From Rhizobium sp. SSA_523 (GTDB lineage: Bacteria > Pseudomonadota > Alphaproteobacteria > Rhizobiales > Rhizobiaceae): a stretch of DNA of 64,000 nucleotides. Shown in pieces: positions 1 to 9,182 of this stretch. The stretch spans positions 2,389,501 through 2,453,500 of the forward strand of contig NZ_CP129382.1 in NCBI RefSeq assembly GCF_030435705.1, given 5' to 3'. The notes beneath the pieces were generated by a model. It saw only the letters and a program-made list of their open reading frames with translations. It ran no database searches and was not told the DNA's origin. How positions within the stretch are numbered: position 1 is the stretch's first letter; the number at the start of each line of letters is the position of its first letter. Both the position numbers and the translations under genes were made by a program.

Positions 1-19
1 GAAGAACAAAGGTGTACCC

Positions 20-310
20 ATGTCCCGTAAGTGCGAATTGACCGGCAAGGGCGTCCAGTCGGGCAACAACGTCTCTCACGCCAACAACAAGACCAAGCGT
101 CGGTTCCTGCCGAACCTCTGCGACGTCACGCTGATTTCCGACGCTCTCGGCCAGCGTTTCCGTCTGCGCGTCTCGGCCCATGCGCTGCGGTCTGTCGAAC
201 ATCGCGGCGGCCTGGATGCTTTCCTGCTGAAGGCTCGCGAAAACGAACTGTCGATGCGCGCGCGTCTGCTGCGCCGCCAGATCGCCAAGAAGACCGCAGA
301 AGCCGCGTAA
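20..310 (+). CDS. rpmB: 50S ribosomal protein L28
   Basis: This 96-residue protein is a structural component of the large ribosomal subunit. It shows the bacterial L28 pattern: an N-terminal CELTGKG segment, the [18 protein letters not shown] core and a basic C-terminus. The length matches alphaproteobacterial L28. The ATG is preceded by AAAGGTG, a fair ribosome binding site. It stands alone here; the next gene starts 110 bases downstream on the same strand. The family assignment is certain. Confidence 0.97.
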   Translation: MSRKCELTGKGVQSGNNVSHANNKTKRRFLPNLCDVTLISDALGQRFRLRVSAHALRSVEHRGGLDAFLLKARENELSMRARLLRRQIAKKTAEAA

Positions 311-393
311 GCAGCTTTCTGCCGTATCACTGGTTCAGATGAGGCTTGGCGGCCATCCGCTCAAGCCTTTTCTGTTGCCGAATTCGTTCTCCA

Positions 394-424
394 GCTGGTG
401 GCATCACCCAGGGTAAAAAAATGC
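394..424 (+). promoter_or_regulatory. Candidate preQ1-I-like pseudoknot over the yhhQ start
   Basis: The leader directly before the queuosine-precursor transporter can fold as an H-type pseudoknot. CTGG (395-398) pairs with CCAG (408-411), and loop bases GCAT (401-404) can pair with ATGC (421-424), which contains the start codon. GGCATCACCC followed by a run of A resembles the preQ1-I core (GCTACACCC then A-rich tail). The first loop is shorter than the usual preQ1-I loop and the P1 stem is only four pairs, so this is a candidate, not an identification. Confidence 0.3.
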
Positions 425-1056
425 AGTACCTCCGCGCGACCGCTCTTTATGTTGTCCTGATGACGATCGTCGTCGTCGCTTCCAATTTCCTCGTCCAGTT
501 TCCCGTCCTCGGCTCCGCCTTCGGCATTCAGCTGAGCGATCTTTTGACCTGGGGCGCCTTCATCTATCCGGCCGCCTTTCTGGTCACCGATCTCACCAAC
601 AGGCAGTTCGGTCCGCGCATTGCCCGCCGCGTCGTCTTTGCCGGCTTCGTGGTCGGGATCGCCATCTCCTACCACACTTCCATGCCGCGCATCGCCATTG
701 CTTCCGGCACCGCCTATCTGGTGGGCCAGCTTCTGGACATCTCGGTGTTCAACCAGTTGCGACGCCAGACCTGGTGGCGGGCCCCGCTGGCGGGCTCGCT
801 CATCGGCTCCATGCTGGACACGATCCTGTTCTTTTCGCTGTCCTTCGCACTGGTCTTCGGCTTTCTCGGCGCCAATGACGAGTTCGCGATCGGTTCGGCG
901 CCCATTCTCGGCGTATTCGCCACCGAGGCACCCCGCTGGATTTCCTGGGCGATCGGCGATTTCGTCGTCAAGCTCCTGGTCGGGCTGGTCATGCTTCTGC
1001 CCTATGGCGCGCTGATGAGCGTCGTCAAGCCCATGCCACCGGCAAAAGCCGCCTGA
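421..1056 (+). CDS. yhhQ: Queuosine precursor transporter, YhhQ/VUT family
   Basis: This 211-residue integral membrane protein belongs to the YhhQ (COG1738, VUT) family, which imports preQ0/preQ1 for tRNA queuosine synthesis. About six hydrophobic segments are visible, including residues 3-25 and the family signature DLTNRQFG after the second segment. The open frame extends upstream to 346, but the ATG at 421 fits the family N-terminus and has AGGG eight bases before it. The gene ends 12 bases from a convergent gene. Family assignment is strong; the exact substrate is inferred from the family. Confidence 0.9.
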   Translation: MQYLRATALYVVLMTIVVVASNFLVQFPVLGSAFGIQLSDLLTWGAFIYPAAFLVTDLTNRQFGPRIARRVVFAGFVVGIAISYHTSMPRIAIASGTAYLVGQLLDISVFNQLRRQTWWRAPLAGSLIGSMLDTILFFSLSFALVFGFLGANDEFAIGSAPILGVFATEAPRWISWAIGDFVVKLLVGLVMLLPYGALMSVVKPMPPAKAA

Positions 1057-1068
1057 GGGCGTCCGCCG

Positions 1069-1626
1069 TTACTTGACGCTCTTGTTTGAGACGACCGGAT
1101 GCCGGCAAACAGCATCCGCCAGCTCGTCCGGGACCATCGACGAATCAAGCCGCAGGACCGGGGTCTGGCGCATGGCCAGCCAGGCTTCATGGGCGGCCAG
1201 GCTGCGCTGCTCGGGACCGGCGCGATCATAACTTGCCGCCCAGTCGATGAAGGCGCGGCTCGTCTCCGCCATATCGCCGCCGGGCAAAATTCGAGCGCCA
1301 TAGCGTTCCTGCTCCCGGCGCCGGATGCGCTCCATCCGTATCAGCGGATCAAGTCGCAGAAAGACGATCAGATCGTAAAGCGGTTCGAGCGGCATTCCCC
1401 ATTTGAGGGCCGAGCCGGTCAGGACCCAGGCGGAGGCCCCGGCCATCGCCTCCTCGATCAGCGCAAGCCGATCCGTCACCGGTCGCGGCGTCGTATAGGG
1501 AAGATCGGTCGGCGCCCAGAAAAAATCATCGGTATCGAGATGAAGGATCTGCAGCTGTTCGCCGAGCAGGCGTCCGAGCGTCGTCGTGCCGGAGCCGGAG
1601 GCTCCCAGGATATGAATGCGGACCAT
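1069..1626 (-). CDS. P-loop NTPase, adenylate kinase-like (FlaR/COG0563 type)
   Basis: A 185-residue cytoplasmic protein with a Walker A motif GASGSGTT at residues 8-15, then HLDTDDFFW, typical of small kinase-like proteins that phosphorylate nucleotides or small molecules. A lid-like RIRRREQERYG stretch lies in the middle. It matches the conserved 'AAA family ATPase/adenylate kinase-like' proteins of rhizobia, but no substrate can be assigned. It begins 18 bases after the phytase-like gene and is probably its last co-transcribed partner. Confidence 0.7.
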   Translation of the reverse strand: MVRIHILGASGSGTTTLGRLLGEQLQILHLDTDDFFWAPTDLPYTTPRPVTDRLALIEEAMAGASAWVLTGSALKWGMPLEPLYDLIVFLRLDPLIRMERIRRREQERYGARILPGGDMAETSRAFIDWAASYDRAGPEQRSLAAHEAWLAMRQTPVLRLDSSMVPDELADAVCRHPVVSNKSVK

Positions 1627-1644
1627 TCTTCGCCTCTGTCGGAT

Positions 1645-2646
1645 CTATGGCAAAAGACGGAATTCCAGCAATAGATTGCGCTGGAGGATCGAGTGATTGT
1701 CATCCGAGACGAGGATGACATGCGGATGACCGTCCGCGCCCTCAATCACGTCCATGCCTTCCATATTGTCGATCTGAAACCCCATATCGGCCTCCAGTAT
1801 CACCGTCCCGTCGACAAGCGAACCGGGGCGCAGGTCCAGGCCACTGATACGACGAATGCGCATGCCAAGCCCGCCAAGAAAGCTGAACCGGCGTTCCAGC
1901 AGCAAGAGATCGCCATCCGGGAGGAAGGCACCGTCCGTCACATCCCAGGGCGCCTCGCGCCGGACCTTGAAGCCACCCTTCATCGGCCCTTCGAGAATGG
2001 CGGCGAACAGATTGCCCTCATCATCCACGCTTTTTTCCGCGATCGTCATGGCGGCTCCCTGCAGCGGGCCGTCGGCCGGCGCCACCAGCATCGTCTCCAG
2101 GCCACCATTGGCGCGCAATTCGCGCCGCGGAATCAGGATGTCGAGGCTGCGACCGGGGCGCGCGGAGAGGAAGCCCGGATCGGGATAGATGGCAATGCGG
2201 TGCGTGCGCTCATAGCTTACCAGCACCTCCCCGTCACGCAGGGCAACCCCTTCCGCATCCATGTCGCTTTTGGAGCGGGGCTCCTCCCCCCGCCCATCCA
2301 GCATGGGCGCAAGCCTGACCTCGTACAGACCGGACAGCCGTCCATCGGCGCTGCGGTCCAGCCTGCCGGTCAGCCAGTGGCCCGTGTCGAGCACGGCCAC
2401 GAAGCTTGCCCCGTCAGCCCGAAGACGAAGGCTTGAAATTGAGCCGAGCAGATCTTCGCTCGAGGAAAATTCCAGCCCGCCCAGGAATTCGAAGCTGCCG
2501 AAGCGTGTCTCCGACGAACCCGGCTTGAAGCGCTCGACGCGCGTGGCCGTGACCGGAACGCTTTGCTCCTCGGCCAGACCGGTTTGCGCGGGAGAGACCA
2601 GTGCTAAGGCGAGCAATCCCGTCAGGAGGAGGCGTGTTGGCACCAT
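1645..2646 (-). CDS. Exported esterase-like phytase family protein
   Basis: This 333-residue protein begins with a clear signal peptide (basic start, hydrophobic residues 5-19, then an Ala-rich cleavage region near TGLA). The body resembles the 'esterase-like activity of phytase' domain, a beta-propeller-like family often found behind cobT in Rhizobiales. Recurring GL, D and G motifs such as DMDAEGVAL and NMEGMDVIEG support this. It follows cobT by 14 bases, suggesting co-transcription. Phosphatase or esterase activity is a family inference. Confidence 0.75.
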   Translation of the reverse strand: MVPTRLLLTGLLALALVSPAQTGLAEEQSVPVTATRVERFKPGSSETRFGSFEFLGGLEFSSSEDLLGSISSLRLRADGASFVAVLDTGHWLTGRLDRSADGRLSGLYEVRLAPMLDGRGEEPRSKSDMDAEGVALRDGEVLVSYERTHRIAIYPDPGFLSARPGRSLDILIPRRELRANGGLETMLVAPADGPLQGAAMTIAEKSVDDEGNLFAAILEGPMKGGFKVRREAPWDVTDGAFLPDGDLLLLERRFSFLGGLGMRIRRISGLDLRPGSLVDGTVILEADMGFQIDNMEGMDVIEGADGHPHVILVSDDNHSILQRNLLLEFRLLP

Positions 2647-2660
2647 TGCGGGGCGCGCGA

Positions 2661-4562
2661 TCAGCCCGCGCGCCGCAAGCGGCTGCCGCGTGCCGAGGGG
2701 GTGCTTTCGTCAAACAGCGAGGCGAGCTGCTCGGTCATCGCACCCGCCAATTCATCGGCATCGACGATCGTGACGGCACGGCGATAATAGCGCGTCACGT
2801 CATGGCCGATGCCGATCGCCAGGAGTTCAACCGGCGAGCGGTTTTCGATCTGGTCGATGACGGCGCGCAGGTGGCGCTCCAGATAATTGCCGGGATTGAC
2901 CGACAGAGTCGAATCATCGACCGGCGCGCCATCGGAGATCATCATGAGGATCTTGCGCTGCTCCGGACGTCCGATCAGGCGGTTATGCGCCCACATCAGC
3001 GCTTCGCCGTCGATATTCTCCTTGAGCAGGCCTTCGCGCATCATCAGGCCGAGATTGCGCCGCGAGCGGCGCCAGGGCGCATCCGCGGCCTTGTAGACGA
3101 TGTGACGCAGATCGTTCAGGCGACCGGGAGTCGGCGGCTTGCCATTGGCCAGCCATTGCTCGCGGCTCTGGCCGCCCTTCCAGGCCTTGGTGGTGAAGCC
3201 GAGGATTTCCACTTTCACACCGCACCGTTCCAGCGTGCGGGCCAGAATATCGGCGCAGGTGGCAGCAACCGTAATCGGCCGGCCGCGCATGGATCCCGAA
3301 TTGTCGATGACCAGCGAGACCACCGTATCGCGAAATTGCGTGTCACGCTCCCGCTTGAAGGAAAGCGGCTGCATGGGATCGATCACGAGCCGCACGAGGC
3401 GCGCCGGATCGAGATAGCCCTCTTCCAGATCGAACTCCCAGGACCGGTTCTGCTGTGCCATGAGCCGGCGCTGGAGGCGGTTCGCAAGCCGGCCGACGGC
3501 GCCCTGGAGATGGGAAAGCTGCTTGTCGAGAAAGGCGCGCAGGCGGTCGAGTTCCGCCTCATCGCACAATTCCTCGGCCGTCACCTCCTCGTCGAAGGCT
3601 TCGGTGAAGATGTGGTAATCCACCTTCTCGTTGAAATCGTCGAAAGGCATGTTGGGCCGGCGGGTTTCGCCTGGCGTTTCCGACTGATCGTCATCGTCGT
3701 CGGACATGTCGTCGTCGGAGATTTCGGCGCCGTCCATTTCGCCTTCGTCGAGCTGTTCCTCGGCGGCCTGGCTCTCTTCGGCGGGAGCGGCGTCGGAGCC
3801 TGCATCTTCCTCGACCTCGTCATTCTCGGTCTCGTTGCTGCGCGGCTGCTCCTCGTCGTTCTCGTTCTCCATTTCCTCCGGCTGGTTCTCGTCGTCGCCG
3901 TAATCCTCGGCCATCTGCATGGATGACAGCATGTGGCGAACGAGCTTGCCGAAGGCCTGCTGGTCCTCGATAACGGTCCTCAGACCGTCCAGATCTCCGC
4001 CGACCTTCTCTTCGAAGAAGGGCCGCCAGAGCTCGAGCACCTTGCCGGCGCTGGCAGGTGGCTTGGCGCCCGTCAGCTTTTCGCGCACCAGCATGGCCAT
4101 GGCCTCGCCGATCGGCGCATCTTCCTGGCGATCGACGCCGGTGAAGTTCGCCTTGGCATATTTCTCGGCATTCATGCTGTTGATATTGGCGGCAACGCCT
4201 GCCATGCGCAGCGAGCCGAGCGATTCCACCCGGGCCTGCTCGACGGCGTCGAAGACGGTGCGCGCATCGGCACCCTGCGGCGACATGGACGCATGCACAT
4301 TGGTATCGTGGCAGGCAAGCCGAAGCGCCATGGAATCGCCCAGCCCGCGTGTCACCGATAGCTCCTGCGCCGTCGGACGCTTGGAGATTTCCGGCAGGCG
4401 AATGCGCTCGCCCGCCATGCCGGGTCGCTCATTGGCGAAGGAGACCTCGACCTCGTGGCTACCGGCTATCGACCGGACACAGCCGGTGATGGCCCGGCGC
4501 AACGGCTCCGTGTCCACCGGCCCGCCGGATTTTGCCTTCGAATTGTCGCCACGGCCTGCCAT
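2661..4562 (-). CDS. cobT: Aerobic cobaltochelatase subunit CobT
   Basis: This 633-residue protein is the large AAA-associated subunit of the CobNST cobaltochelatase, which inserts Co2+ into hydrogenobyrinic a,c-diamide in aerobic B12 synthesis. Features in order: an N-terminal domain; a highly acidic linker around residues 210-300 rich in D, E and S; and a C-terminal von Willebrand A domain with the MIDAS motif DNSGSM near residue 410. Length matches CobT of Pseudomonas denitrificans-type systems. It lies 41 bases after cobS. CobN is not in this window. Confidence 0.96.
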   Translation of the reverse strand: MAGRGDNSKAKSGGPVDTEPLRRAITGCVRSIAGSHEVEVSFANERPGMAGERIRLPEISKRPTAQELSVTRGLGDSMALRLACHDTNVHASMSPQGADARTVFDAVEQARVESLGSLRMAGVAANINSMNAEKYAKANFTGVDRQEDAPIGEAMAMLVREKLTGAKPPASAGKVLELWRPFFEEKVGGDLDGLRTVIEDQQAFGKLVRHMLSSMQMAEDYGDDENQPEEMENENDEEQPRSNETENDEVEEDAGSDAAPAEESQAAEEQLDEGEMDGAEISDDDMSDDDDDQSETPGETRRPNMPFDDFNEKVDYHIFTEAFDEEVTAEELCDEAELDRLRAFLDKQLSHLQGAVGRLANRLQRRLMAQQNRSWEFDLEEGYLDPARLVRLVIDPMQPLSFKRERDTQFRDTVVSLVIDNSGSMRGRPITVAATCADILARTLERCGVKVEILGFTTKAWKGGQSREQWLANGKPPTPGRLNDLRHIVYKAADAPWRRSRRNLGLMMREGLLKENIDGEALMWAHNRLIGRPEQRKILMMISDGAPVDDSTLSVNPGNYLERHLRAVIDQIENRSPVELLAIGIGHDVTRYYRRAVTIVDADELAGAMTEQLASLFDESTPSARGSRLRRAG

Positions 4563-4603
4563 ATGCTTACCTTGTCTGCCGGTTTCTGCTGCCTTCAGCC
4601 AAA

Positions 4604-5596
4604 CTACGCTCCAAGAACGATGTTCGCAGCGCTTTCCTTCAGTTCCACGCCGAATGCCCGCTGATACTGTTCGGCAACCAGCGTGCGTTCCAGCTCATCG
4701 CATTTGTTGAGGAAGGTGATGCGGAAGGCAAAGGCGACATCGCCGAAGATCTCCGCATTTTCCGCCCAGGTGATCACCGTACGCGGGCTCATCACCGTCG
4801 ACAGATCGCCATTGATGAAGGCCGAGCGGGTCATGTCCGCAACGCGCACCATTTTCGATACGGTTTCGCGACCTTCGGTCGTCGCGCCAAAGCTCTTCAC
4901 CTTGGCCGCCACGATATCGACTTCCTTTTCATGCGGCAGATAGTTCAGCGTCGTCACGATCGACCAGCGGTCCATCTGCGCCTGGTTGATCTGCTGCGTG
5001 CCGTGGTAGAGACCGGTCGTATCGCCGAGGCCGACCGTGTTGGCGGTGGCAAACAGGCGGAAGGCCGGATGCGGGCGGATGACCCGGCTCTGATCGAGAA
5101 GGGTCAGGCGGCCCGAGCTTTCCAGCACGCGCTGGATGACGAACATGACGTCCGGGCGTCCGGCATCATATTCGTCGAAGACGAGCGCCACATTGTGCTG
5201 GTAGGCCCAGGGCAGGATCCCGTCCTTGAATTCGGTGATCTGCTTGCCGTCCTTCAGGACGATCGCATCCTTGCCGACGAGGTCGATACGGCTGACATGG
5301 CTGTCCAGGTTGACGCGCACGCAGGGCCAGTTGAGGCGCGCCGCGACCTGTTCGATATGGGTGGATTTGCCCGTGCCGTGAAAGCCCGAGACCATCACGC
5401 GACGATTGTGCGCGAAGCCAGCGAGAATGGCCAGCGTCGTGTCGCGATCGAACAGATAGTCCGGATCGAGATCAGGGACGTAGGGATCGCTATTGCTGTA
5501 GGCCGGGACCCTCAGATCGGTGTCGAGGCCGAAGACGTCCCGCACCGACACCGTCGTATCGGGGAGATTGGAAATATCAAGATCGATTTTGCTCAT
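4604..5596 (-). CDS. cobS: Aerobic cobaltochelatase subunit CobS
   Basis: This 330-residue AAA+ ATPase drives CobNST cobalt insertion. The Walker A motif GFHGTGKST (about residues 73-81) and the Walker B segment [11 protein letters not shown] are visible, and FATANTVG is the sensor-1 region. Two GTG codons lie directly upstream in frame; the ATG at 5596 is chosen because [13 protein letters not shown] matches the conserved N-terminus. It heads the cobS-cobT operon and is separated from the J-domain gene by 74 bases that hold a hairpin. Confidence 0.96.
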   Translation of the reverse strand: MSKIDLDISNLPDTTVSVRDVFGLDTDLRVPAYSNSDPYVPDLDPDYLFDRDTTLAILAGFAHNRRVMVSGFHGTGKSTHIEQVAARLNWPCVRVNLDSHVSRIDLVGKDAIVLKDGKQITEFKDGILPWAYQHNVALVFDEYDAGRPDVMFVIQRVLESSGRLTLLDQSRVIRPHPAFRLFATANTVGLGDTTGLYHGTQQINQAQMDRWSIVTTLNYLPHEKEVDIVAAKVKSFGATTEGRETVSKMVRVADMTRSAFINGDLSTVMSPRTVITWAENAEIFGDVAFAFRITFLNKCDELERTLVAEQYQRAFGVELKESAANIVLGA

Positions 5597-5610
5597 CACC
5601 ACTCCACGCC

Positions 5611-5628
5611 GAACCGCCCAGGCGGTTC
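5611..5628. terminator. GC-rich perfect hairpin between J-domain gene and cobS
   Basis: GAACCGCC and GGCGGTTC form a perfect 8-bp stem with a two-base spacer in the leader of cobS. There is no T-tract after it in the direction of transcription, so it may be a weak terminator, a pausing site or an RNA-stability element rather than a full terminator. Confidence 0.4.
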
Positions 5629-5670
5629 AGCCGCATCATTCGCTGCCATGTTGCCTTGCACCAGAACGGC

Positions 5671-6294
5671 TTAGCAGAAACCGGACTGCTTTAACAATTG
5701 GTAGGCCTGTATGACAGCCCGAAAACGTTCCTCCGACCCGCGATCGCCGCCATTCGCGTCCGGATGGTGTTTCTTGACCAGTTCCTTGTAGCGGCTCTTG
5801 ATTTCTGTCGCTGTTGCGCCCGCCGTCAAGCCCATTGTGTCAAAAGCCTTGGCTTCGAGCGTCTTCAGCTTGCGGACGGGCTGCGTCGGGCGCGCGCCCG
5901 CCTGCCCATCGCGCACGAAGCCGAACGGGTCCTTGACGCGCTGGTAGCTGGCGGCGGAGCCGGAGCGCATCGTGGCATGAATGGGCGCGTCCTTGGCGGA
6001 TTTGTTGACGCCCACTGTCCATGTCGGTCGATGACCGGTGATCGCTTCCTTCTGGTAGCGGGCGATCTCGGTATCGGAGAGGCCGGAAAAATAGTTGTAG
6101 CCTTTGTTGTAGTCTTTCACATGTTCGAAACAGAACAGAAAGAACTGCCCCTCGGCATTGCGGCCGACCGGCGCGCGGTGAACGCCCGGCTTGTCGCACC
6201 CGTCCCATTGGCAGGTCGGGGCCGCGGCCACGCTTTCCTGCTCCCGTTTCCGGCGGGTCCGGATGCGATCGAAATATTTGGAATCCAGTTTCAT
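5671..6294 (-). CDS. J-domain (DnaJ-like) co-chaperone
   Basis: This 207-residue protein ends with a J domain of about 60 residues (from about 148) carrying the HPD tripeptide in KKHHPDANGG, the site that stimulates DnaK ATPase. The N-terminal part has paired cysteines (CQWDGCDKPG and FLFCFEH), possibly a small zinc-binding unit. There is no Gly/Phe linker or canonical DnaJ zinc finger, so this is a type III J protein. The gene lies upstream of cobS and divergently from bolA, an arrangement conserved in rhizobia. The client is unknown. Confidence 0.85.
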   Translation of the reverse strand: MKLDSKYFDRIRTRRKREQESVAAAPTCQWDGCDKPGVHRAPVGRNAEGQFFLFCFEHVKDYNKGYNYFSGLSDTEIARYQKEAITGHRPTWTVGVNKSAKDAPIHATMRSGSAASYQRVKDPFGFVRDGQAGARPTQPVRKLKTLEAKAFDTMGLTAGATATEIKSRYKELVKKHHPDANGGDRGSEERFRAVIQAYQLLKQSGFC

Positions 6295-6395
6295 TTGGCT
6301 ACATTATGGGGTGCGCCAGACAGCAGGACAAGAATTGACAAACCGGTTTCTTGCTGCTTTCTGGGACCCCCTTTTCCGGCATTGCGGAGCCGCTC

Positions 6396-6722
6396 ATGTC
6401 CATCACTCGCCCGTCCGATCAAGCGCCTGCCGGGGAACCAGCCTCGGTTCGCTCGCGGATCGAACATGTCCTTGCGCAAGCGCTCGAACCGCAGAGACTG
6501 GCTGTTCTCGACGAAAGCCACCAGCATGCCGGCCATCAGCCGGACATGACCGGCACCGGCGAGACGCATATGCGGGTGCGCGTCGTTTCCCAGCGTTTTG
6601 CCGGCATGACCCGCCTGCAGCGTCACCGCCTGGTCAATGACCTGTTGAAGCAGGAACTGGATGCCGGGCTGCATGCGCTCGCCATCGAAGCCGCAGCGCC
6701 CGGTGAAGCCACGCGCTGGTAG
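6396..6722 (+). CDS. bolA: BolA family protein
   Basis: This 108-residue protein has the BolA fold signature: an N-terminal helix (VRSRIEHVLAQAL), the LDESHQHAGH segment with conserved histidines, HMRVRVVSQRFAGMTRLQRHR, and the C-terminal LHALAIEA strand. BolA proteins act with monothiol glutaredoxins in Fe-S cluster handling or as DNA-binding regulators. The open frame extends to 6351, but the ATG at 6396 gives the usual N-terminus. It is divergent from the J-domain gene and convergent with the CorC-type gene, 22 bases away. Confidence 0.93.
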   Translation: MSITRPSDQAPAGEPASVRSRIEHVLAQALEPQRLAVLDESHQHAGHQPDMTGTGETHMRVRVVSQRFAGMTRLQRHRLVNDLLKQELDAGLHALAIEAAAPGEATRW

Positions 6723-6744
6723 GCGCTCGGCAGAAGGCCATGGG

Positions 6745-8049
6745 TCAGTTCTGCAGGGGCAGGTCCTCTGCCGGCCTGATCCGCAGCCGTGTGATTCGGT
6801 TTTTCTCCCGCTTCATCACCGTGAAGCGCTTGCCGTGGAAGGTGAAGCTCTGGCGCTCCTGCGGAATGAGCTTGGATTCGTGAATGACGAGCCCGGCAAT
6901 TGTCGTCGCCTCCTCGTCCGGCAGGCTCCAGTCAAGCGCACGGTTGAGATCGCGGATCGGGACCGAGCCCTCCACCACGATCGAGCCATCGGCTTCCTGA
7001 CGCACGCCCTGAATCTCGAGATCATGTTCGTCGGCAATGTCACCGACGATCTCTTCCAGAATGTCCTCGAGCGTCACAATGCCCTGCACCTCGCCATATT
7101 CATCGACGACCACGGCAAAATGCATCTTGCGCCGCAGGAAAGCGTTGAGCTGATCCTTGAGGCTGGTCGTATCGGGAACGAACCAGGGTTTCTGGGCAAT
7201 CTTGACGATATCCAGATCGCGCGGCTCCATGTTCGGCTCCGCCAGCGCCCGCAGCAGATCCTTGGCATGCACGATGCCGATAATGTTCTCGGTGGTCGTG
7301 CGCCACAGTGGCATTCGGGTAAAGGGGCTCTCCAGCACGGTGCGCACGATGAGCTCCGGCGGATCCTCGGCATTGATCGCCCGCATGACGGTGCGGTGCT
7401 TCATGACATCCGACACTTCCAGCTCTTCAAGATCGAGGAGGCCGCCGAGACGGTCACGATCGGCCTTGACGAAGGAGCCTTCCCGGTGGAGCAGATCGAG
7501 CGCGCCGCGCAACTCCTCATGCGCCGTCAGCATGGAGGTCTCGCGCGACAGGTTGACGCCGAACAGCGACAGGATGAAGCGCACGATGGCGTTGACGCCG
7601 CTCGACAGGGGGCCGGCCAGACCGACGAAGATGCGCACCGCCGGTGCGACGAACATGGCGAAACGGTCCGGCGAGGAAATGGCCCAGCTCTTCGGCAGAA
7701 CCTCGGAGAACACCACCAGGAGCACCGTCATCACCAGCGTCGCTATGGCGACGCCGGTCTGTCCGAAGAGGCCGAGAAACAGGCTCGTCGTCAAAGAGGA
7801 GGCGAGGATATTGACGAGATTGTTGCCGATCAGCAGGGCGCCGATCAAACGGTCCCGTCTCTCGATCAGATGTCCGACAAGGGCCGCCCTTTCATCGCCA
7901 TTGCTCTCCAGCGTATGCATGCGGGCCCGCGAAGCCGCGGTCAGCGCCGTCTCAGAACCGGAAAAGAAGGCCGAGGCGGCAATCAGCCCGACAATGGAGA
8001 CGAGAGTCAGCCAGTATTCCGACAGGATCTCTAGGACTGTGTTCAGCAT
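6745..8049 (-). CDS. CNNM/CorC family protein (DUF21, CBS pair, CorC/HlyC domain)
   Basis: This 434-residue inner-membrane protein has the three-part layout of the YfjD/CorB family. There is a DUF21 domain with about four membrane segments (residues 1-190, with SGSETALTAAS as the family motif). It is followed by a CBS pair (about 200-330, ending at EYGEVQGIVTLEDILEEIVG) and a C-terminal CorC_HlyC domain. Family members are implicated in Mg2+ or Co2+ efflux; the substrate here is unknown. The start overlaps the aroB stop by 7 bases, so it is translationally linked to aroK-aroB, as in other rhizobia. Confidence 0.92.
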   Translation of the reverse strand: MLNTVLEILSEYWLTLVSIVGLIAASAFFSGSETALTAASRARMHTLESNGDERAALVGHLIERRDRLIGALLIGNNLVNILASSLTTSLFLGLFGQTGVAIATLVMTVLLVVFSEVLPKSWAISSPDRFAMFVAPAVRIFVGLAGPLSSGVNAIVRFILSLFGVNLSRETSMLTAHEELRGALDLLHREGSFVKADRDRLGGLLDLEELEVSDVMKHRTVMRAINAEDPPELIVRTVLESPFTRMPLWRTTTENIIGIVHAKDLLRALAEPNMEPRDLDIVKIAQKPWFVPDTTSLKDQLNAFLRRKMHFAVVVDEYGEVQGIVTLEDILEEIVGDIADEHDLEIQGVRQEADGSIVVEGSVPIRDLNRALDWSLPDEEATTIAGLVIHESKLIPQERQSFTFHGKRFTVMKREKNRITRLRIRPAEDLPLQN

Positions 8050-9182
8050 TGCCCGGTACGACTATCCTCGAGGAAAGCGCTGACCTGCGACGTCGGCACG
8101 TCATCGGCAATGAAGGATTGACCGATGCCGTGGGTCAGGATGAAGGTCAGCTTGCCGCTTTTCACCTTCTTGTCCTGGGCGATTGCGTCCAGCAGGCGAT
8201 CGGCGGCCAATGCCTCACCAGGTATGTCAGAAATGCGCGTCGGCAAGCCGACCGTCTTCAGATGTGCCTCGACACGCGCCGCATCGTCAGGGCTTGCGAG
8301 GTTCAGGCGGGCCGAGAACTGGTGGGCCAGCACCATGCCGATCGACACGGCCTCGCCATGCACCAGGCGGCTGCTGTCGTAACCCGTGGATGCTTCCAGC
8401 GCATGGCCGAAGGTGTGGCCAAGATTGAGCAGGGCGCGGCGGCCGTTTTCCCGCTCGTCCTCCACCACGACATCCGCCTTGGCCTGACAGCTGACGGCGA
8501 TCGCTTCGGCGCGCGCCTGGCCGCCGGCAAACACGGCGCGCCAGTTGCTCTCCAGCCAGGCAAAGAAGTCCGGCTTGTCGATCAGTCCGTATTTTGCCAC
8601 TTCCGCATAGCCGGCCCTGAACTCGCGCTCACTCAACGTGTTGAGCGCATCCGTGTCCGACAGGACCAGGTCCGGCTGGTGGAAGACACCGAGAAGGTTC
8701 TTGCCATGGCGGGTATTGATGCCCGTCTTGCCGCCCACGGACGAATCCACCTGCGACAGGAGCGTGGTGGGGATCTGCACGAAGCGCACCCCGCGCCGCA
8801 CGATGCCGGCCGCAAAGCCGGCCAGATCGCCGATGACACCGCCGCCAAGCGCGATGATGCAGTCATTGCGCTCGATGCGGGCCGATAGCGCCATGTCGCA
8901 GACCGCGACCAGCGGCTCGACGCTTTTCGTCTTTTCGCCCGCCGGCAAGGTCAGCGAGACCGCCTCGATACCGTCGGTCTGCAGGCCGTCCATCAGCGCG
9001 TCGAGATAGAGCGGCGCCACATGCTCGTCGGTGACGATCGCCGCCTTCCGGCCCTTCAGGCGCGCCGAAATTTCGCCGCCGGCATGGGAAATCAGATCGG
9101 GTCCGATCAGAATATCGTAGGCACGCTCGCCAAGCGGCACATGCACCACACGATCATAGTTCGACTGCATGTCAGAATTCAT
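8043..9182 (-). CDS. aroB: 3-dehydroquinate synthase
   Basis: This 379-residue enzyme converts DAHP to 3-dehydroquinate, step two of the shikimate pathway. Visible motifs are the NAD-binding GGGVIGDLAGF, PTTLLSQVDSSVGGKTGIN, and LNLGHTFGHALE, which contains zinc-ligand histidines. The frame is open to 9212; the ATG at 9182 is chosen because it gives a normal length and an 11-base overlap with the aroK stop. The operon order is aroK-aroB-corC-like. Confidence 0.97.
   Translation of the reverse strand: MNSDMQSNYDRVVHVPLGERAYDILIGPDLISHAGGEISARLKGRKAAIVTDEHVAPLYLDALMDGLQTDGIEAVSLTLPAGEKTKSVEPLVAVCDMALSARIERNDCIIALGGGVIGDLAGFAAGIVRRGVRFVQIPTTLLSQVDSSVGGKTGINTRHGKNLLGVFHQPDLVLSDTDALNTLSEREFRAGYAEVAKYGLIDKPDFFAWLESNWRAVFAGGQARAEAIAVSCQAKADVVVEDERENGRRALLNLGHTFGHALEASTGYDSSRLVHGEAVSIGMVLAHQFSARLNLASPDDAARVEAHLKTVGLPTRISDIPGEALAADRLLDAIAQDKKVKSGKLTFILTHGIGQSFIADDVPTSQVSAFLEDSRTGQC

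Noticed and set aside
2601..3926. Long plus-strand open frame opposite cobT
   Set aside because: It is a shadow of cobT in high-GC DNA. Its protein has no recognisable motif, whereas the minus-strand frame encodes CobT with the MIDAS motif. The same applies to the long frames opposite tamA, the OFA gene and fdsA.
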